Below, piece after piece: positions 21,973 to 36,096 of a stretch of DNA of 64,000 nucleotides (the first letter of the stretch is position 1; every line of letters starts with the position of its first letter). The DNA is taken from the NCBI GenBank assembly GCA_014871385.1, contig CM026433.1:3298474-3362473 (forward strand), given 5' to 3'. The notes beneath the pieces were generated by a model. The model did no database searches and had not been told where the DNA came from. It saw only the letters and a list, made by a program, of their open reading frames with translations. The stretch is from Ceratodon purpureus. Taxonomy: Eukaryota; Streptophyta; Bryopsida; Pseudoditrichales; Ditrichaceae. A program made the translations under genes and the position numbers.

Positions 21973-24900
21973 TATACAAGTAGGGGAACAAAAGTTTTGG
22001 CGTTTTTGCATGCTAAGAGAAAAAAAAGTCATGTATGCAATTTTCTAAATCTTCTACAGTGTACAAATTGTCCCTTACTTGTCAAATTTAGAAAGTAGGT
22101 ATTTTTATAAGTTGATTACATGTGTTCAAAGTCTCGTGGCCTAATAATTTACCAAAATGGTTTTATAGCTAATTTACCAATTAATACCCTTTTCAACAAG
22201 AAGTAGAAAGTATATTCTAAATTTTATAGAGAATTAAGCACCTTATGCTTCTAAAAATAAAATATCATCATGGATGCTTTGTTTAGCATAGATATTACAC
22301 AAAGCATCATCCACTTGTCGATTTGAAGGTTTCCACTTGTCCTAAAAACATTTGATGTATGGATATGAAAATATCAATAATTTGGTTATATAAGCTACAT
22401 TGCCTTTGCATTTTAGACCACACAACTTATTAAAGTGGACATGAATTGAGTTGCAAATATGAGACAAAAATGTAGTAAAGAGTTAGTGAAGGTAGTAAAG
22501 ATTTGTAACATTAAAATTGGTGGGTGAGGATGATTTCTTTGACTTATGTTACTAAGTGATGTTGGTGACAACTGATGTTGAGGACTCTGGACGCTTTCTT
22601 CTTAACAGGAGTCTGTCTGTGGTAGAAGACCAAAAATGGCGCAAATTTCAGTCTAGAGAATCTACTGCAAAAGTAGCAGTGCAAATAATTTTCATGCATG
22701 GGGAAACTAATTTAAAAGTTGGAGCAAGTGGAATCATCATTTTTGGATTCTTCTACAATTAGTTATGAATTTTTGAAGATGGATTCATAGGTGTTTCTAA
22801 AATGGCGCCCTAAAATGGCGCCCTATAATGTTTTCCATCTATACATGGTATTGTTGGGTGGGGAAGCTATTATGTACCTCTGAGGGAAAATGACCAGAGC
22901 TCCATTTTTGGCACTGCGCCATTTTTGGCCGTTCTACATGCTGATGTTGATGGTAATTAAAGATCTTGATAAGAGATATTGCTTGCACATATTGGCATGC
23001 CCCTCCTTGATCTCTCTAGTATGACATGCCTTTCCTTGATCTCTGATGACTCATGAATGGTAAGGTGGAGGCACCCATAGCCGACCAGGTACCCATAACT
23101 AATCAGTAGACTTCTCCATTTCCGACCTCCATTTCCAACCACTTACTGTTCAAAATCTTGGGAGATCTAGAAGAAAGTATCAAGGATGATTGGTAGAAAG
23201 GGAATCAAAGGGAATTATACAGGAATATCTTGGTAGGAGCACAGTGATCAAGTTTTGGTGTCATGGTGGTCGATTTTAGGTGGGCCTACATATCGGCTAT
23301 ATGTATTACAAAAAAAATATCTTTCAAAATTCATAGTAAATTAAATATTGAAATAAACATGACATTTAAAGTTGTATTCCTCCTTAAACCTATTTCCCCT
23401 TCAAGGAAAAATCTCCCTCAACTTATACACCTCCAATCTTAGTGGCAAATCTCTTAACTGGTCGGTTATAGGTGCCTCCACCTTAGACTCTCTTCCTCCT
23501 CCCTTGTTGTCCACACTAGAGGACAAATATGATAGGAGTATGAATAGTTCTTGTTAAGCAGTGAGAAGCCAGATACTTGATTTGAGATTTGGCTTGGTGA
23601 TTTATTCTGTTGATTCCAAAAGCTAGATTTTTTGTTTACATGAAATCGATTTGATTGAATCATTATTTTTGATGAATTGATTTTTTATTGTTGCAGGGGG
23701 GGCTTACTTTGTAGCATTTTGAAGAAAACCATGACAATTCCAGATGAAACTTGTGCGCGCATGGTGGAAATGAGTGAGGGGGGGATGAGTGGTGCTTGTA
23801 TTGCAAGAATTATAGGAGAGTCAAGTAGAAGAGTGCAAAGAATCATTAAGCAATTTAGAGAGCATGAAACTTATTAGGCAAATTCAAAGACTGGAAGACC
23901 TAAGAAACTTAGTGAGAGGGATGTTCGTCACATTTTATTGTTCTTCAAAAGTCATCCTCGATCATCACTTCAAGATATCACCAATGCTAACCTTGTGGAT
24001 GTGAATACTATAACTTTTTGCTGTGTTTTATATGACCACAACCATTTTAGTAGACGTGCGGTGACGAAGCCTTTCTTGAAACCTTTTCTTATAGTGCGGC
24101 GGATACATTTTACAAGACAATTTTGTGGATGGAGTGCCGAAGAGTGGGAGAGTGATTGTTGAGCACATGGATCTAGATTTGAAATTGACAAAGATTCAAG
24201 GCAAATTCATGTTTGGAGAATGCAATATTCATCAAGTTTTGTAGTTCCCACTTTCAAGAGTGGAAGGGCATCTTTCATGATTTTGGGAGGATTTGGAGGA
24301 GACAAAAAATCAGAGCTTGTGTTTATGCCAAAGGATCGTCGCAAAGTTATTGATTTTATAGAATTGGTCTATGATGGCCATTTGCATAAATTTATAGGCC
24401 AAACCTTACGTGCTATACTTATGGAAGATGGAGCTCCAGTGCACCAAAGTAAAGCCTTCGAAGAATGGAGAAAATTACACCTTATAGAGAAGCTTGAATT
24501 GCTTGCATATAGTGAATCTCAATCCACTAGAGAATGTTTGGAAGCTTTCAAATAATGCAATTCAACATGGCCAATCAATTTCCAAGTCCTTAGATGAGTT
24601 GAAAGCAACTATACATTAATTAGTAGTAGTCAATTTCATACTTTATGTCATTTAGTGCCAGCTAGATTACAATCTGTGATTGACGCTAGAGGAGGGCACA
24701 TGCCTTGCAATGGTAGATTTGCAATAGATCCTATTTTTCCTATTTTTAGGCTAAATACATTTTTATTCATATAATTAACTTATAGATGATTATGTAATTC
24801 TATATGTAGGATAAAGATACAATTTATGTGCCTATGAAAGAATTTCAATTGTCAAGCATTATTTTTGCAATTGACAAGATTTTTAGTGTTTTTAAAATTT

Positions 24901-25272
24901 TCATTTAGGCAATGATTGATTTTTCATGATGCCAAACAAGTCAGAAGTAATATTAGAATGTAAATGAAATTTACCAATTGGTATTTAACTTCTCTATTTT
25001 CCTCATTGTATAAAGTTCACGTTAATATTAGGAGCTGAAAGTATTAAAAAGGGTACTAGTTGGTAAATTAGCTATAAAATCATTTTAGAAAATTACTAGG
25101 CCATGAGACTTTGCAAACATGTAATCAACCTATAAAAGAACCTACATTCCAAATCTGGCAGGTAGGAGACAATTTTTGCACCCTTGGTACATTTATTAAG
25201 AAGATTGCATGCATGACTTATTTTTCTACTAAGATGCAAAATCGCCAAAACTTTTGTCCCCCTAGTGTTCTA
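21973..25272 (+). mobile_element. Decayed Tc1/mariner-like element with long inverted repeats
   Basis: Terminal inverted repeats of about 240 bp (about 21977-22216 and 25030-25267) pair with moderate divergence. They share motifs such as ACAAAAGTTTTGGCG and TTGGTAAATTAGCTATAAAA. A TA dinucleotide sits at each outer edge, as expected for this superfamily, though the outermost bases differ. The transposase frame lies inside at 23677-24740. Repeats this long are unusual for classic mariner elements. Confidence 0.75.
23677..24740 (+). pseudogene. Tc1/mariner transposase remnant
   Basis: A single frame is readable for about 1 kb, with in-frame stops near 23875, 24160 and 24553. An N-terminal helix-turn-helix region is seen (IPDETCARMVEMSEGGMSG, then GESSRRVQRIIKQFREHE), followed by the linker GRPKKLSERDV. 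Catalytic-domain pieces follow: GSRFEIDKDSRQIHVWR after the first acidic position, where the usual Asp-Glu before SRF is not present, and LMEDGAPVHQS around the second Asp. The end, LVPARLQSVIDARGGH, matches Tc1 C-termini. The usual PDLNPIE segment is not recognisable. It cannot be active. Confidence 0.78.
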
Positions 25273-25569
25273 TCTTCTGAACCACCTTTCAGTGATCTAC
25301 TTCTACTCTTTACTCTAATGTTTTTTTACTTTACTCTAAGTTCTCACCCCATCATTCTTTACATTCTTACACCCTTTTCTGTTAAAAGAATTTAAATCTT
25401 ACTCAACAAATAATAAAATAAATTATTATATCACTTAAACCCAAATAGAAAGAAATACAAGACAACAAGAAAACTATATAAAAATAAATGTCCACATAAA
25501 TTAATATACTGAGTAGTTTTTTGCTTTTAAGAATAAAAGATATATATTATAAATTAATTTAAATACAAC

Positions 25570-25850
25570 AATTGGATTCTTAAAAGTAAAATCGTGATCC
25601 ATCGATTGAATCCAATTCAAATTCAACCATTGAATTGAATTTTTAATCCAACCGTTGGATCAAGGTTTGGATTTAACGGTTGATTCAAAAATCACATTCA
25701 ACGGTTGAATTGAAGCTTCAATTCGACCGTGGGATCTACATCCCAGTTCTACGGTTGGATCAAAGTCTTAATCTAAAAGTTGGATCGAAGCTTCAATCGA
25801 ATAGTCGGATCTAGGCCTCGATTTGACAATTGAATCAAGACTGTAATAAG
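25570..25850. repeat. Degenerate array of CAACCGTTGGATC-type palindromic units
   Basis: Around ten imperfect units of roughly 20-25 bp are built on AACGGTTGAATC or ACCGTTGGATC, alternating with GAAGCTTCAAT-like links. Many units are self-complementary. No coding sequence. Confidence 0.65.
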
Positions 25851-26709
25851 TTTGTAGTAGTAAAAGAAAGTGGTTTAAAAAAGAAAGTTGTGAATATTTT
25901 AAAAAAAAAAAAATCTAAAGTGTACTCAACCTTTTACTCCATAAATAGTTTAACAAAGTAAAAGTGTTCTTCTAAAGAAAAACTTGGTTTAATTAGAATT
26001 TAAATTATTTTGTAAATAAAATTGGAGTAGAAAGTAAAATTGATCTAGAATTTAACTTTTATTTTATATAATAAATTTGGTGCTCATAGTTTGGTTTGCT
26101 TTAATTCTTAATTTAAACATAAACTATAATGGTTTTTTTAATGTAAAATTGCTTGAAAAGTAAAAGTGGCAATATAAATTTATTAAATTGTTGGTCTTAA
26201 AAATTGAGGTATAGAAAATATTAATAAACTATGTATTTTTTGTGTCATATTTAGTACACCAATGGCCATGACAAGTGTTTCTTCACCTCGACAATATTGG
26301 AACCCAAATAATCGAGCTATTACAAAGACAATGGAATAAAGTCTATCAAGGTCGGTACCTAAGTAACCATATGAATTCTTGCAGCAACATTACAAGAGGG
26401 ACTTTAAGTTTTCACACTTGCAATTTATACAACAGTTGGAAATGTTGAAACCTTTGATGCAAAAAAAAGATACACGTTGAAGCAATACAATTATAATAAC
26501 AAAACTACTTGGTGTAAGAATTCATAGACTTGCTTTTGGTAGATTTGACCGTATAACATGATCTTTTCTTGGAATTAATGCATGAACTTTATCTAAATAC
26601 ATGCATATGATTTGTAAAGTACTAGTGAATAACTTTTATAATAAAAATATATTAAAATCCATGAAGGACAAGAATTATAAACAATTATAGATGATTTTGA
26701 AAAAATGAA

Positions 26710-27412
26710 AAATATATATGTGGAGGACGATTGACGGTTTTTATATTGTGTTGAGCAAAAAACCAATACTTCAACAAGTTCTCAATGATTACTATAATCA
26801 ACACCATTTTCACTATGTGTTTTTGCAAAGAATTTGTGATCATCAACGGCAATTTTTGGATGTATGTGTAGCCTCCTCAAGCCACTGTTATGATGCAGGA
26901 CATTTAAGGATGTCTTCCATTTGGCAAAAGATGCAGAATGATGAACTATCTAACTAATCTCAATTTCAGCTTGATGAAAAGTTTAGAACAGTTGTACAAC
27001 TCTATTTATTGACTTACTCCGCATATCCCATTTGCGTAGGATTATTGAAGTATTACACGAGCAAAAGTACTTGCAAAAACCAACAAAACAAATTTGATTC
27101 TAGCTGGAGAGGTGGAAGAACAAGGATAAAAATCGCTTTTGGTGTACTTCAAAACAAATGGTCAATTCTTAAAAATTTGAATTGTGATTTAAAATATGCT
27201 CCAATTATTATTACAACTTGTTGTATATTATATAATTTTTGTATTGGTACTGAAGACGTAGGAAAGAATGACGAAATTGATGATAAACCTAATAGTTTAA
27301 AACCAGATAAAGCTGTTCCAACAACAACAAAGTAACAGTCTAAAAGGATGGATAAAATTCAAAAGGAAGCATTATTTCAAGAATGGATGAGAAAACATTA
27401 TGTACTAAAATA
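26710..27412 (+). pseudogene. PIF/Harbinger transposase remnant
   Basis: Two open segments (26718-26957 and 27009-27335) carry pieces of the DDE nuclease of Harbinger elements. These are TIDGFYIVLSKKP, DYYNQHHFHYVFLQRICDH and FLDVCVASSSHCYDAGHLR in the first, and GRTRIKIAFGVLQNKWSIL with CCILYNFCI in the second. The frame is interrupted and the N-terminal helicase-like partner is absent. No terminal repeats were placed. Confidence 0.7.
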
Positions 27413-27599
27413 AATTTTTTGTCTGATTACTAAAATAGCAGTCAACTTTAAATAAATGTCATTTGATTAAAAATTTATATTTTTTCATTTCAGAGGAATA
27501 AAATAAGTACATTGTAAAATACATCCATCAACTGCTTCTTTTGTACTTCCAGTTCTTACATATTTGCCTTCGATGGCTATGATTTTGCATACTGTACAA

Positions 27600-28190
27600 C
27601 CACATCACCACAATTTGAAAGTGTCATTTTCATATCATTTTAACATTAAAATGATAAGTTGTCAACCCATCTATTTTTCACATATTGAGCTATTATTAGC
27701 TTAATGTTATTTTTACACATAATTTAATGATATCAAGTTTGTAAAATGTCAAATTAATATTCATTTTATGTTGTCTTGATATCATTTTGGTACATGTTAT
27801 TTTGATATTATTTTTTATGTCAATTTAACCATTGTCAAGTTCATGTCATATTGGTGTCTTCTTGATATTATTTTAACTTATGTTATTTTGATGTTATACT
27901 TATGTCAATGCAATGTCAATAAAATTTTACTTTAATATAATTTCGTTACATGTCATTGTAGTATCATTTTGATCTCAACTTAATTTCATTTTCATTATAA
28001 TCATGTTCATATACTTTTTGTGCCATACTATCACTATTTTATCAAATGTCATTTTCATGTCATTTTGGTCCTATCTTGATATTGTATTGGTATTACTTTT
28101 ATGTCATTTTGACTATTGTTATTTAATTTTGTTTTTATGTCATTTGAACACACAAGTACCAAGATAATATCATTTTCATATGTATAAGAA
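27600..28190. repeat. Low-complexity ATGTCATTTTGATAT-type repeat
   Basis: About 0.6 kb of irregular tandem-like repetition of ATGTCATTTTGATAT and variants (ATATCATTTT, GTCATTTTGA), strongly strand-biased for T. No coding potential. Confidence 0.65.
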
Positions 28191-30280
<2,090 letters not shown>

Positions 30281-31614
30281 AGAGGTGGCTCATTGCCTTC
30301 GTGCATTGGGTGCAATATAAGCTTAAGGAATGTGATAGACCTGCGCCGGTCGATGAGACAGGTTTAGGGTACACGAAGACCTGTTTAGCTTGTTTGCTGA
30401 GCTTGTAATGCATCCCATTTTCTCTGTAAGAACACATTTTCGGTTTCATTGTCCGGATCATTTTACACGCCCTCGATAATTCTGTGATGTCTTTCATGCT
30501 TGGAAAGTTTCTGTTCAAGACTCGTCTTTTTGGTTTTAGAGCGGAATTAGTTGTTACCTCTGTCTAACTTTGTCTCTGTTCTGTCTTTTGTGAGCTGATT
30601 TCTTTAATGCAAGACGTTTTATGTCCCACTGTTGGTGATCACAACCAATACTTTTTAGTACACCTTGTGCTCCCCCAAGGTATACACACCTATGACCGAT
30701 AACTTAAGCATTTCAGCATAGTAAATCTCGGGTTTTCATTGAGGAGTTATTTTTCGTGCGTAGTATAATAAGGTTCATGAAGACTCAGCATTTTTCCAAA
30801 ATTAATTCAGTAAAATTCAAATTACTACAATTTTTTTTTTTCAAAAGTTAGGTTTACACACAACCGACATATAGGTGTACCAATGGCCGACAATACTCAG
30901 ATTAGTGAACAAACATCTGACTTCTTGATTCCGTCACACTCACAGAGGCATTCTATCAGAGGATGCATTCTAAATCTACTGTTCATCAAATTTTTGGCTA
31001 CTTATCTGTCATGGGAAGCCTACATATCAGTCATGGGTTCATTCACCTTCATGGGTGTGTATACCTTAGTACACCTTATGCTCCTCCTTATCAAGCTGAC
31101 TTAGTACCCTTTATGGAATGGTGTGAGGATAGTACTCATTTTGTTCTATGCAGTGTAACTTTGTCTAATTTTCGGTAAAGAATGTTGTTTTGCCAAGCTT
31201 TCTAGTTCTTTAAGTAAGAGATTGATACTCTTAGTCCAAGAACATTTATACAGTATAATATATCTCACCGAAATATATGATGATTATTGTTGAAAAACAA
31301 CATAAATATACAATCCAAGTATAAAAAATTAAATATAAAATCCAGCATTTACAGCCTTTTTCATGGATCATCTGCATGATGACATGAAGTCTTGTACTTC
31401 AACAAATATGCCTAGCATAATCTTAGAATAAAATTACATACTATTGCTAGTAAATCAGCTATATAACACCTACATGATAGTTGGTATGGGCTTCATGTCT
31501 CAGGGTATAGAACACAGTTCTTCTTAGAACGCCTTCATGCTCTTTCATCCTTCTCAAATATTGATATGCTATAATTTCTTCTAGCTTCTTGTTGGCATTG
31601 TCTTCTTCATCTTC
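30281..31614. other. Intergenic between ubiquitin-L40 and the PGG-type gene
   Basis: Contains the 3' UTRs of the two convergent genes. Near 30657-30690 and 31048-31090 there are short related segments (GTACACCTT with GGTATACACAC, and its inverse), possibly an old MITE, but support is weak. No gene is seen. Confidence 0.4.
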
Positions 31615-34284
31615 CTAGGGACAGTGATGCTCCTTACCATCTACTTGAGGGTTGACATGCTCCTTCATTCCTTCAGTGCATTGCTTCTCTCCCCCCTCAA
31701 TTGCACCATTTTGTTTCTTTTCTCCACCATCTACCTGAGGGTTAGCATGCTCCTCCATTCCTTCATTGCATTGCTTCTCTCCCCCTTCAATAGCACCATT
31801 TTGTTTCTTTTCCCCTTTCAGATTGTCAATTTCAGATTTAATCATTTTCACTTGTTTTGAGTCAATAAGTGAATTGTCAAACAAACTTGAATTTTCTAAG
31901 TGTCTGGAAGAGCCTAATTTTGGTTCTTTTGCAGTATTGTGTATAAAAGTCTCAATAAAAGAGAGCACACGATTTTGGTTTAACGACCAAAGTATCCAAC
32001 CCAGAGGAATTATGCAAATGCCTCCGCCCACCGCCAAAGATACTATCATGCTCCACTCAAGCCTTCGAATTGGAGGTAAGATTGTGATTCCAGCGCAAGT
32101 AAATGCTGCCATGATGCACAACATTGAGCTGACAAAGAAACTGATCATCCACTGGATCGATTTTCGCATTCTCATCAGGGCGTTTGTTCTTTCATCATTG
32201 TCATGAACAAATAAGGTTGCCTCTGCTCCAACCAGCATGGTTGCGATTGCCAAAAAGAAGGATAAAGTATTGAACACAACAAATGCTTCAATGCCAACAT
32301 GACCTTCAATGGCGACATAGGATTCGTAATATGTACTTCCATCGGGAACTGAAGGACCGGATCTTGTAAACTGGAAGTAGTCTTTGTAACCCAGAGGAGG
32401 TTGCAACCATCCAGCAAAAGTGACACTTGCAATAAGAGCTGCTCCGATGAGGACAGTGTTGGCCTGGTCCATATACATGTCATAGAGTTCTTTGAGACGC
32501 TCTCTCACAGTATCCACAGACAATAATTTTAGAACCACATCCTTGTGACATGGTTTATCATATTTCTCCAATGATGCTTCAGTATCCTCGACTTCCTCTG
32601 GTGTTTCTTTAATGACGTTGTTCTTTGCTTCACAACCCTCAACTTCCTTTGGTGTTTCCTTGATGTCGTTCTTTGGTGTCCTATAATTCTTGAGTTTCGT
32701 CAACAGTTCACCGAAGAGATACTTGAGCTTCTGGTAGGATGAATCCGTTTGGAACTGCATGGCATAATCCAATGGGGTTCTACCCAAGTAATCTCTCTTG
32801 TTGGCGCACAACTTCAAATCGAAGCAATCTCCTAAAGCGTCCGCTGTCTCCCAATCACCAAGAAGAGCAACCAAATGCAAAGGCGGCAACCACCCACCGG
32901 GATAATCATTCAAATCAATAGTTTTGGTCCATTCTGCATTGTTGAGCTCATTAATCGTTTCCGAACATTTCCCTTGGCGTACCGCACACCAAAGAGCAAA
33001 CTTCCACATGTATGATACTTTATAATGTTTCCAAGGATGCACATCCCTGGGTACTGGCTTGTATGTCTTCATCACACACCGTATCAAGTCGTCATAATTA
33101 CGCCGTGCTGCCCAACACAGGAGATTACAGTCAGGGTGAATAGGGCTTGAAATGGCCTGACCAACACAAATCAAGTCCCCATGGCCATCAGGGACACGGT
33201 CGGTGTTATTGTAATCCAATAAGTCAAGAGGATACCAATAACAATACCAAGCTTCAAGAAAATAATCCAAGAAATCCAAGTGTACGTGTTCGTCTTCCTC
33301 TTCTTCTTCGTCTTCGTCTTTGTTGTCTTGGTTCGCTTGATCGTTGCCTTTGTCTTCGTCTTCGACTTTGCCGTCCTGGTTCTCTTCGTCTTCGTCTTCG
33401 TCGTCACTTTCGTCTTCGCCCTCGTCCTCGCCGCCGGTTTCATCGTCGTCGTCGTCGTCAAATATTACCTTGATGTTGAAAATTTCTGTCACTAGTTTGT
33501 CAACCATGTCGTTGTCGTTGTCTGAACTGTATTTCGTAAGCAACCAGAACAGACGAGCTCCAGCCTTCACCCGACGTTGCTGCAAGAGCCCACAAATCTT
33601 CAGCTTCGCCTCGATGAAGTCTTCATCCGTGATTTTATTAACCTGCTTCACCTTGTTAACAATGGGGTCAATGAGACGATCGAAGTAGAAACTCTCGAGC
33701 ACCTCCGACGACAGCCAGAGGTTACAAATCTGTTCAACGTCTTTTAGATTACATCCTTCAAAGTATGGCACTTCGTACATTTTGAATTCCTCCAAATCAC
33801 AGAAGATAACTGTCATAACATCGTCATCTTCCTCCAGTACCTTCAGTAGATAGCTGAGCACTTCATGCGATCCATCATCGTAAACCCAACTTTCCATAAT
33901 TTCAGACAACCTGATTGAAATATCAAAGGACAGCTCAGATTTCTGGTCTTCGGCTTTTATGATATTCTCAGGTTCGAGACCGAGAGCGACTGCAATCAAC
34001 CGACTGTAAACTTTCGCACGGATTAACACAGATGGAATTTTATACTCCTTTTGGTACGAGCCCAGCAGTTTCTCCAGCTTGCGTTTGGCATCATCCAGTG
34101 GACCATCGTGCACGCTTTGAACGAGTTCACGCAGTAGCTGAGCATCGACGTCCACTTTCCCCATCAAAGCAACATACTCCTTTTTCATTTCATTGAAGGT
34201 CAATATCTTTTTGAATGATTTACGAGAGCCAGTTCGATACTTCGCGCGGGAGATCGAAGTGGGGCTTGAAAGAGTTTGTTCCAT
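31615..34284 (-). CDS. Ankyrin/PGG-type membrane protein with acidic insert, 889 aa
   Basis: A single-exon ORF of 889 residues. The N-terminal about 270 residues are helical with no recognised domain. Residues of about 275-335 are an almost pure Asp/Glu run. Residues of about 375-510 look like degenerate ankyrin repeats (CNLLCWAARRNYDDLI, WLPPLHLVALLGDWETADAL, DYLGRTPLDYAMQF). A PGG-like membrane module follows: RERLKELYDMYMDQANTVL leads into four hydrophobic segments at about 612-632, 661-685, 710-735 and 743-766. The C-terminus has a 30-residue unit repeated almost exactly (GEKKQNGAIEGGEKQC and the following HANPQVDG). PGG/ankyrin proteins in plants are often linked to stress or defence signalling at membranes; the role here is unknown. 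Start chosen at the first ATG, MEQTLSS. Confidence 0.82.
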   Translation of the reverse strand: MEQTLSSPTSISRAKYRTGSRKSFKKILTFNEMKKEYVALMGKVDVDAQLLRELVQSVHDGPLDDAKRKLEKLLGSYQKEYKIPSVLIRAKVYSRLIAVALGLEPENIIKAEDQKSELSFDISIRLSEIMESWVYDDGSHEVLSYLLKVLEEDDDVMTVIFCDLEEFKMYEVPYFEGCNLKDVEQICNLWLSSEVLESFYFDRLIDPIVNKVKQVNKITDEDFIEAKLKICGLLQQRRVKAGARLFWLLTKYSSDNDNDMVDKLVTEIFNIKVIFDDDDDDETGGEDEGEDESDDEDEDEENQDGKVEDEDKGNDQANQDNKDEDEEEEEDEHVHLDFLDYFLEAWYCYWYPLDLLDYNNTDRVPDGHGDLICVGQAISSPIHPDCNLLCWAARRNYDDLIRCVMKTYKPVPRDVHPWKHYKVSYMWKFALWCAVRQGKCSETINELNNAEWTKTIDLNDYPGGWLPPLHLVALLGDWETADALGDCFDLKLCANKRDYLGRTPLDYAMQFQTDSSYQKLKYLFGELLTKLKNYRTPKNDIKETPKEVEGCEAKNNVIKETPEEVEDTEASLEKYDKPCHKDVVLKLLSVDTVRERLKELYDMYMDQANTVLIGAALIASVTFAGWLQPPLGYKDYFQFTRSGPSVPDGSTYYESYVAIEGHVGIEAFVVFNTLSFFLAIATMLVGAEATLFVHDNDERTNALMRMRKSIQWMISFFVSSMLCIMAAFTCAGITILPPIRRLEWSMIVSLAVGGGICIIPLGWILWSLNQNRVLSFIETFIHNTAKEPKLGSSRHLENSSLFDNSLIDSKQVKMIKSEIDNLKGEKKQNGAIEGGEKQCNEGMEEHANPQVDGGEKKQNGAIEGGEKQCTEGMKEHVNPQVDGKEHHCP
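31630..31815 (-). repeat. 90-bp in-frame tandem duplication in the PGG-type gene
   Basis: Two adjacent 90-bp units near the 3' end of the gene differ at only a few bases, adding 30 residues in frame. The low divergence suggests a recent duplication. Confidence 0.85.
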
Positions 34285-36096
34285 TGGAAACGAGCCAAGT
34301 AGCTATCACACTGGCCTTGAATTACTAGCGAATATCGCAGATGAATGTAAACCGATCAAGCCTGGTCAGTTCTCTTCAGCGCTCAGAAATACTTTAGAAA
34401 TCAGGTGCACATAGCAGGAGCTGAATCTTCAGTTGTTCAGAGAATAAATACATGAGAAACTGCTGAACCTCTCATCACCTTCATGATCATCTTAAAACCT
34501 CGGACATGATATGCTGGGTCAATACAATCTTTGCTCCTGATTAAACTAACTCAAAATCTTTCAGCAGATTTTCAAGCAACCAGGTCTAGCTAGTGACCTC
34601 TTGAACCATCATGACTAGACTTTGATGCGACCTTGAAGTACCAGGCTATGCAAGATATAACAAAATGCTCTAATCTAGCACCAACTTCGAGAGGTAACAA
34701 AATCCACTACATATACAGATGATTTCTAGACCGGAAGTACGTCTCCGTGAAAACTCTTCAAATTTGCAGGTAGATTTCTGCTTCCAAGTCAAGAGTCAGT
34801 ATGTTTTGAGAAGGACCTAGATCAGATACTGCATGCACTTCAACTTCCAATTAGTAGGCCACTGCATCCGCCCTTCGTCCAAGTTCTCTGACAGATAGCC
34901 ACCCAATAAGATCTAGAATCGCTCTTGCAGTACAGCAGCCTCGAAGTCACAACATTCACAAGGTACAAGGGTAGACTGCTTGAGGAAGTTCACCACCAAC
35001 TTATATACCTTAAGAATTGACGCACATGAAGCTGATCATTTTATTTTTTCCCATTTTGGAAGTTCTTTACAGAGTGCTTGATGAAGGCGGATGGATGCCT
35101 TTGCCTTTCTTTAAAATAGTCTGACCAAAAAATTCCTTTGGTCCTTGCTAGGTGTAGGACAGTAGAGTACCGGCAGTCTAGGTGTGGTACAGGAGAGTAA
35201 GGTTGACTTATCCTAAGACCACCAAACCACCAACTTAAGCATTCTGGTCTATTTTTGGTGGTGAAACTTGATTTCGTAAGGATTGTAAAAATTTACAGTT
35301 TGTAATTTAAGTTTGTTAAGTTGTACAAGATTCTAAAGTACAAAGTAATTTTTAATCGATTCTTAATTCCCTAGTTCCTTTTGTTCTTAGGTTTAAACCT
35401 TGTTGTTTCTAGTTTTTGCTCATGAACAAACTCAAAGCCATCAACTTCATATTGTAGAGAATATCGAAGAAGGAGGTGAATAAGAAGGAAGTGACCAAGA
35501 AGCAAAATATGGCAAAAGGAAAGGCATTGTTACAAGTGAGATTTGTTATAATGTTTTGGTGGTTTTAGAGCAAGTGGAAAGAAGAGTTCTATGGTGGATG
35601 GTGGATTTGGAACAATCAACCATTGTATCTTTCGTTGCTACAAAGTACACTATTTATTTACTTTGTGGATCATCTACATCAAAGGATATAAAAAATGAAT
35701 AAACTTTAAAGTAGAATAAATTGCCATGTATGCTGTTATAGTTGCATTTATTAAAAATCAAGAGTTGCATTTTGCATAAACTTAATTTAATTTCTATAGA
35801 AAAATGTATCTTTAGTAGCATTACTATTTAAGGAGATTCTTTTATTACCTCTAAGATAAGAATTCCATTCACATAAAAGCCTTGTTGAAATTACTTCATA
35901 AATTTAATTTTTTAAATTTAAGGTCTAAAGAAAAAATGCAATTAAATTCGTGATTTTAGAACAAAACTTTATTTAGTTATGAATTTATACAAACCTCCTT
36001 TAAAAACACTACTAGGCCAATCCATTATCCATCCAACCAACAATCACCATTTAATATTTGCAAAATCACATAAGTTCCATTCAAGTGATATGAACC
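34285..36096. other. Gene-free stretch upstream of the PGG-type gene
   Basis: Probably promoter and 5' UTR in the first few hundred bases. Beyond that no gene, RNA or clear repeat is recognised. Confidence 0.5.

Noticed and set aside
30650-31100. Possible MITE with GGTATACACAC ends
   Set aside because: Only about 20 bp pair and part of the similarity is in direct orientation; boundaries cannot be set.
33147-33688. Long + strand ORFs within the PGG-type gene (Arg/Leu-, Val/Phe- and Ser-rich)
   Set aside because: They are shadows of the GAN-repeat coding the acidic run on the minus strand.
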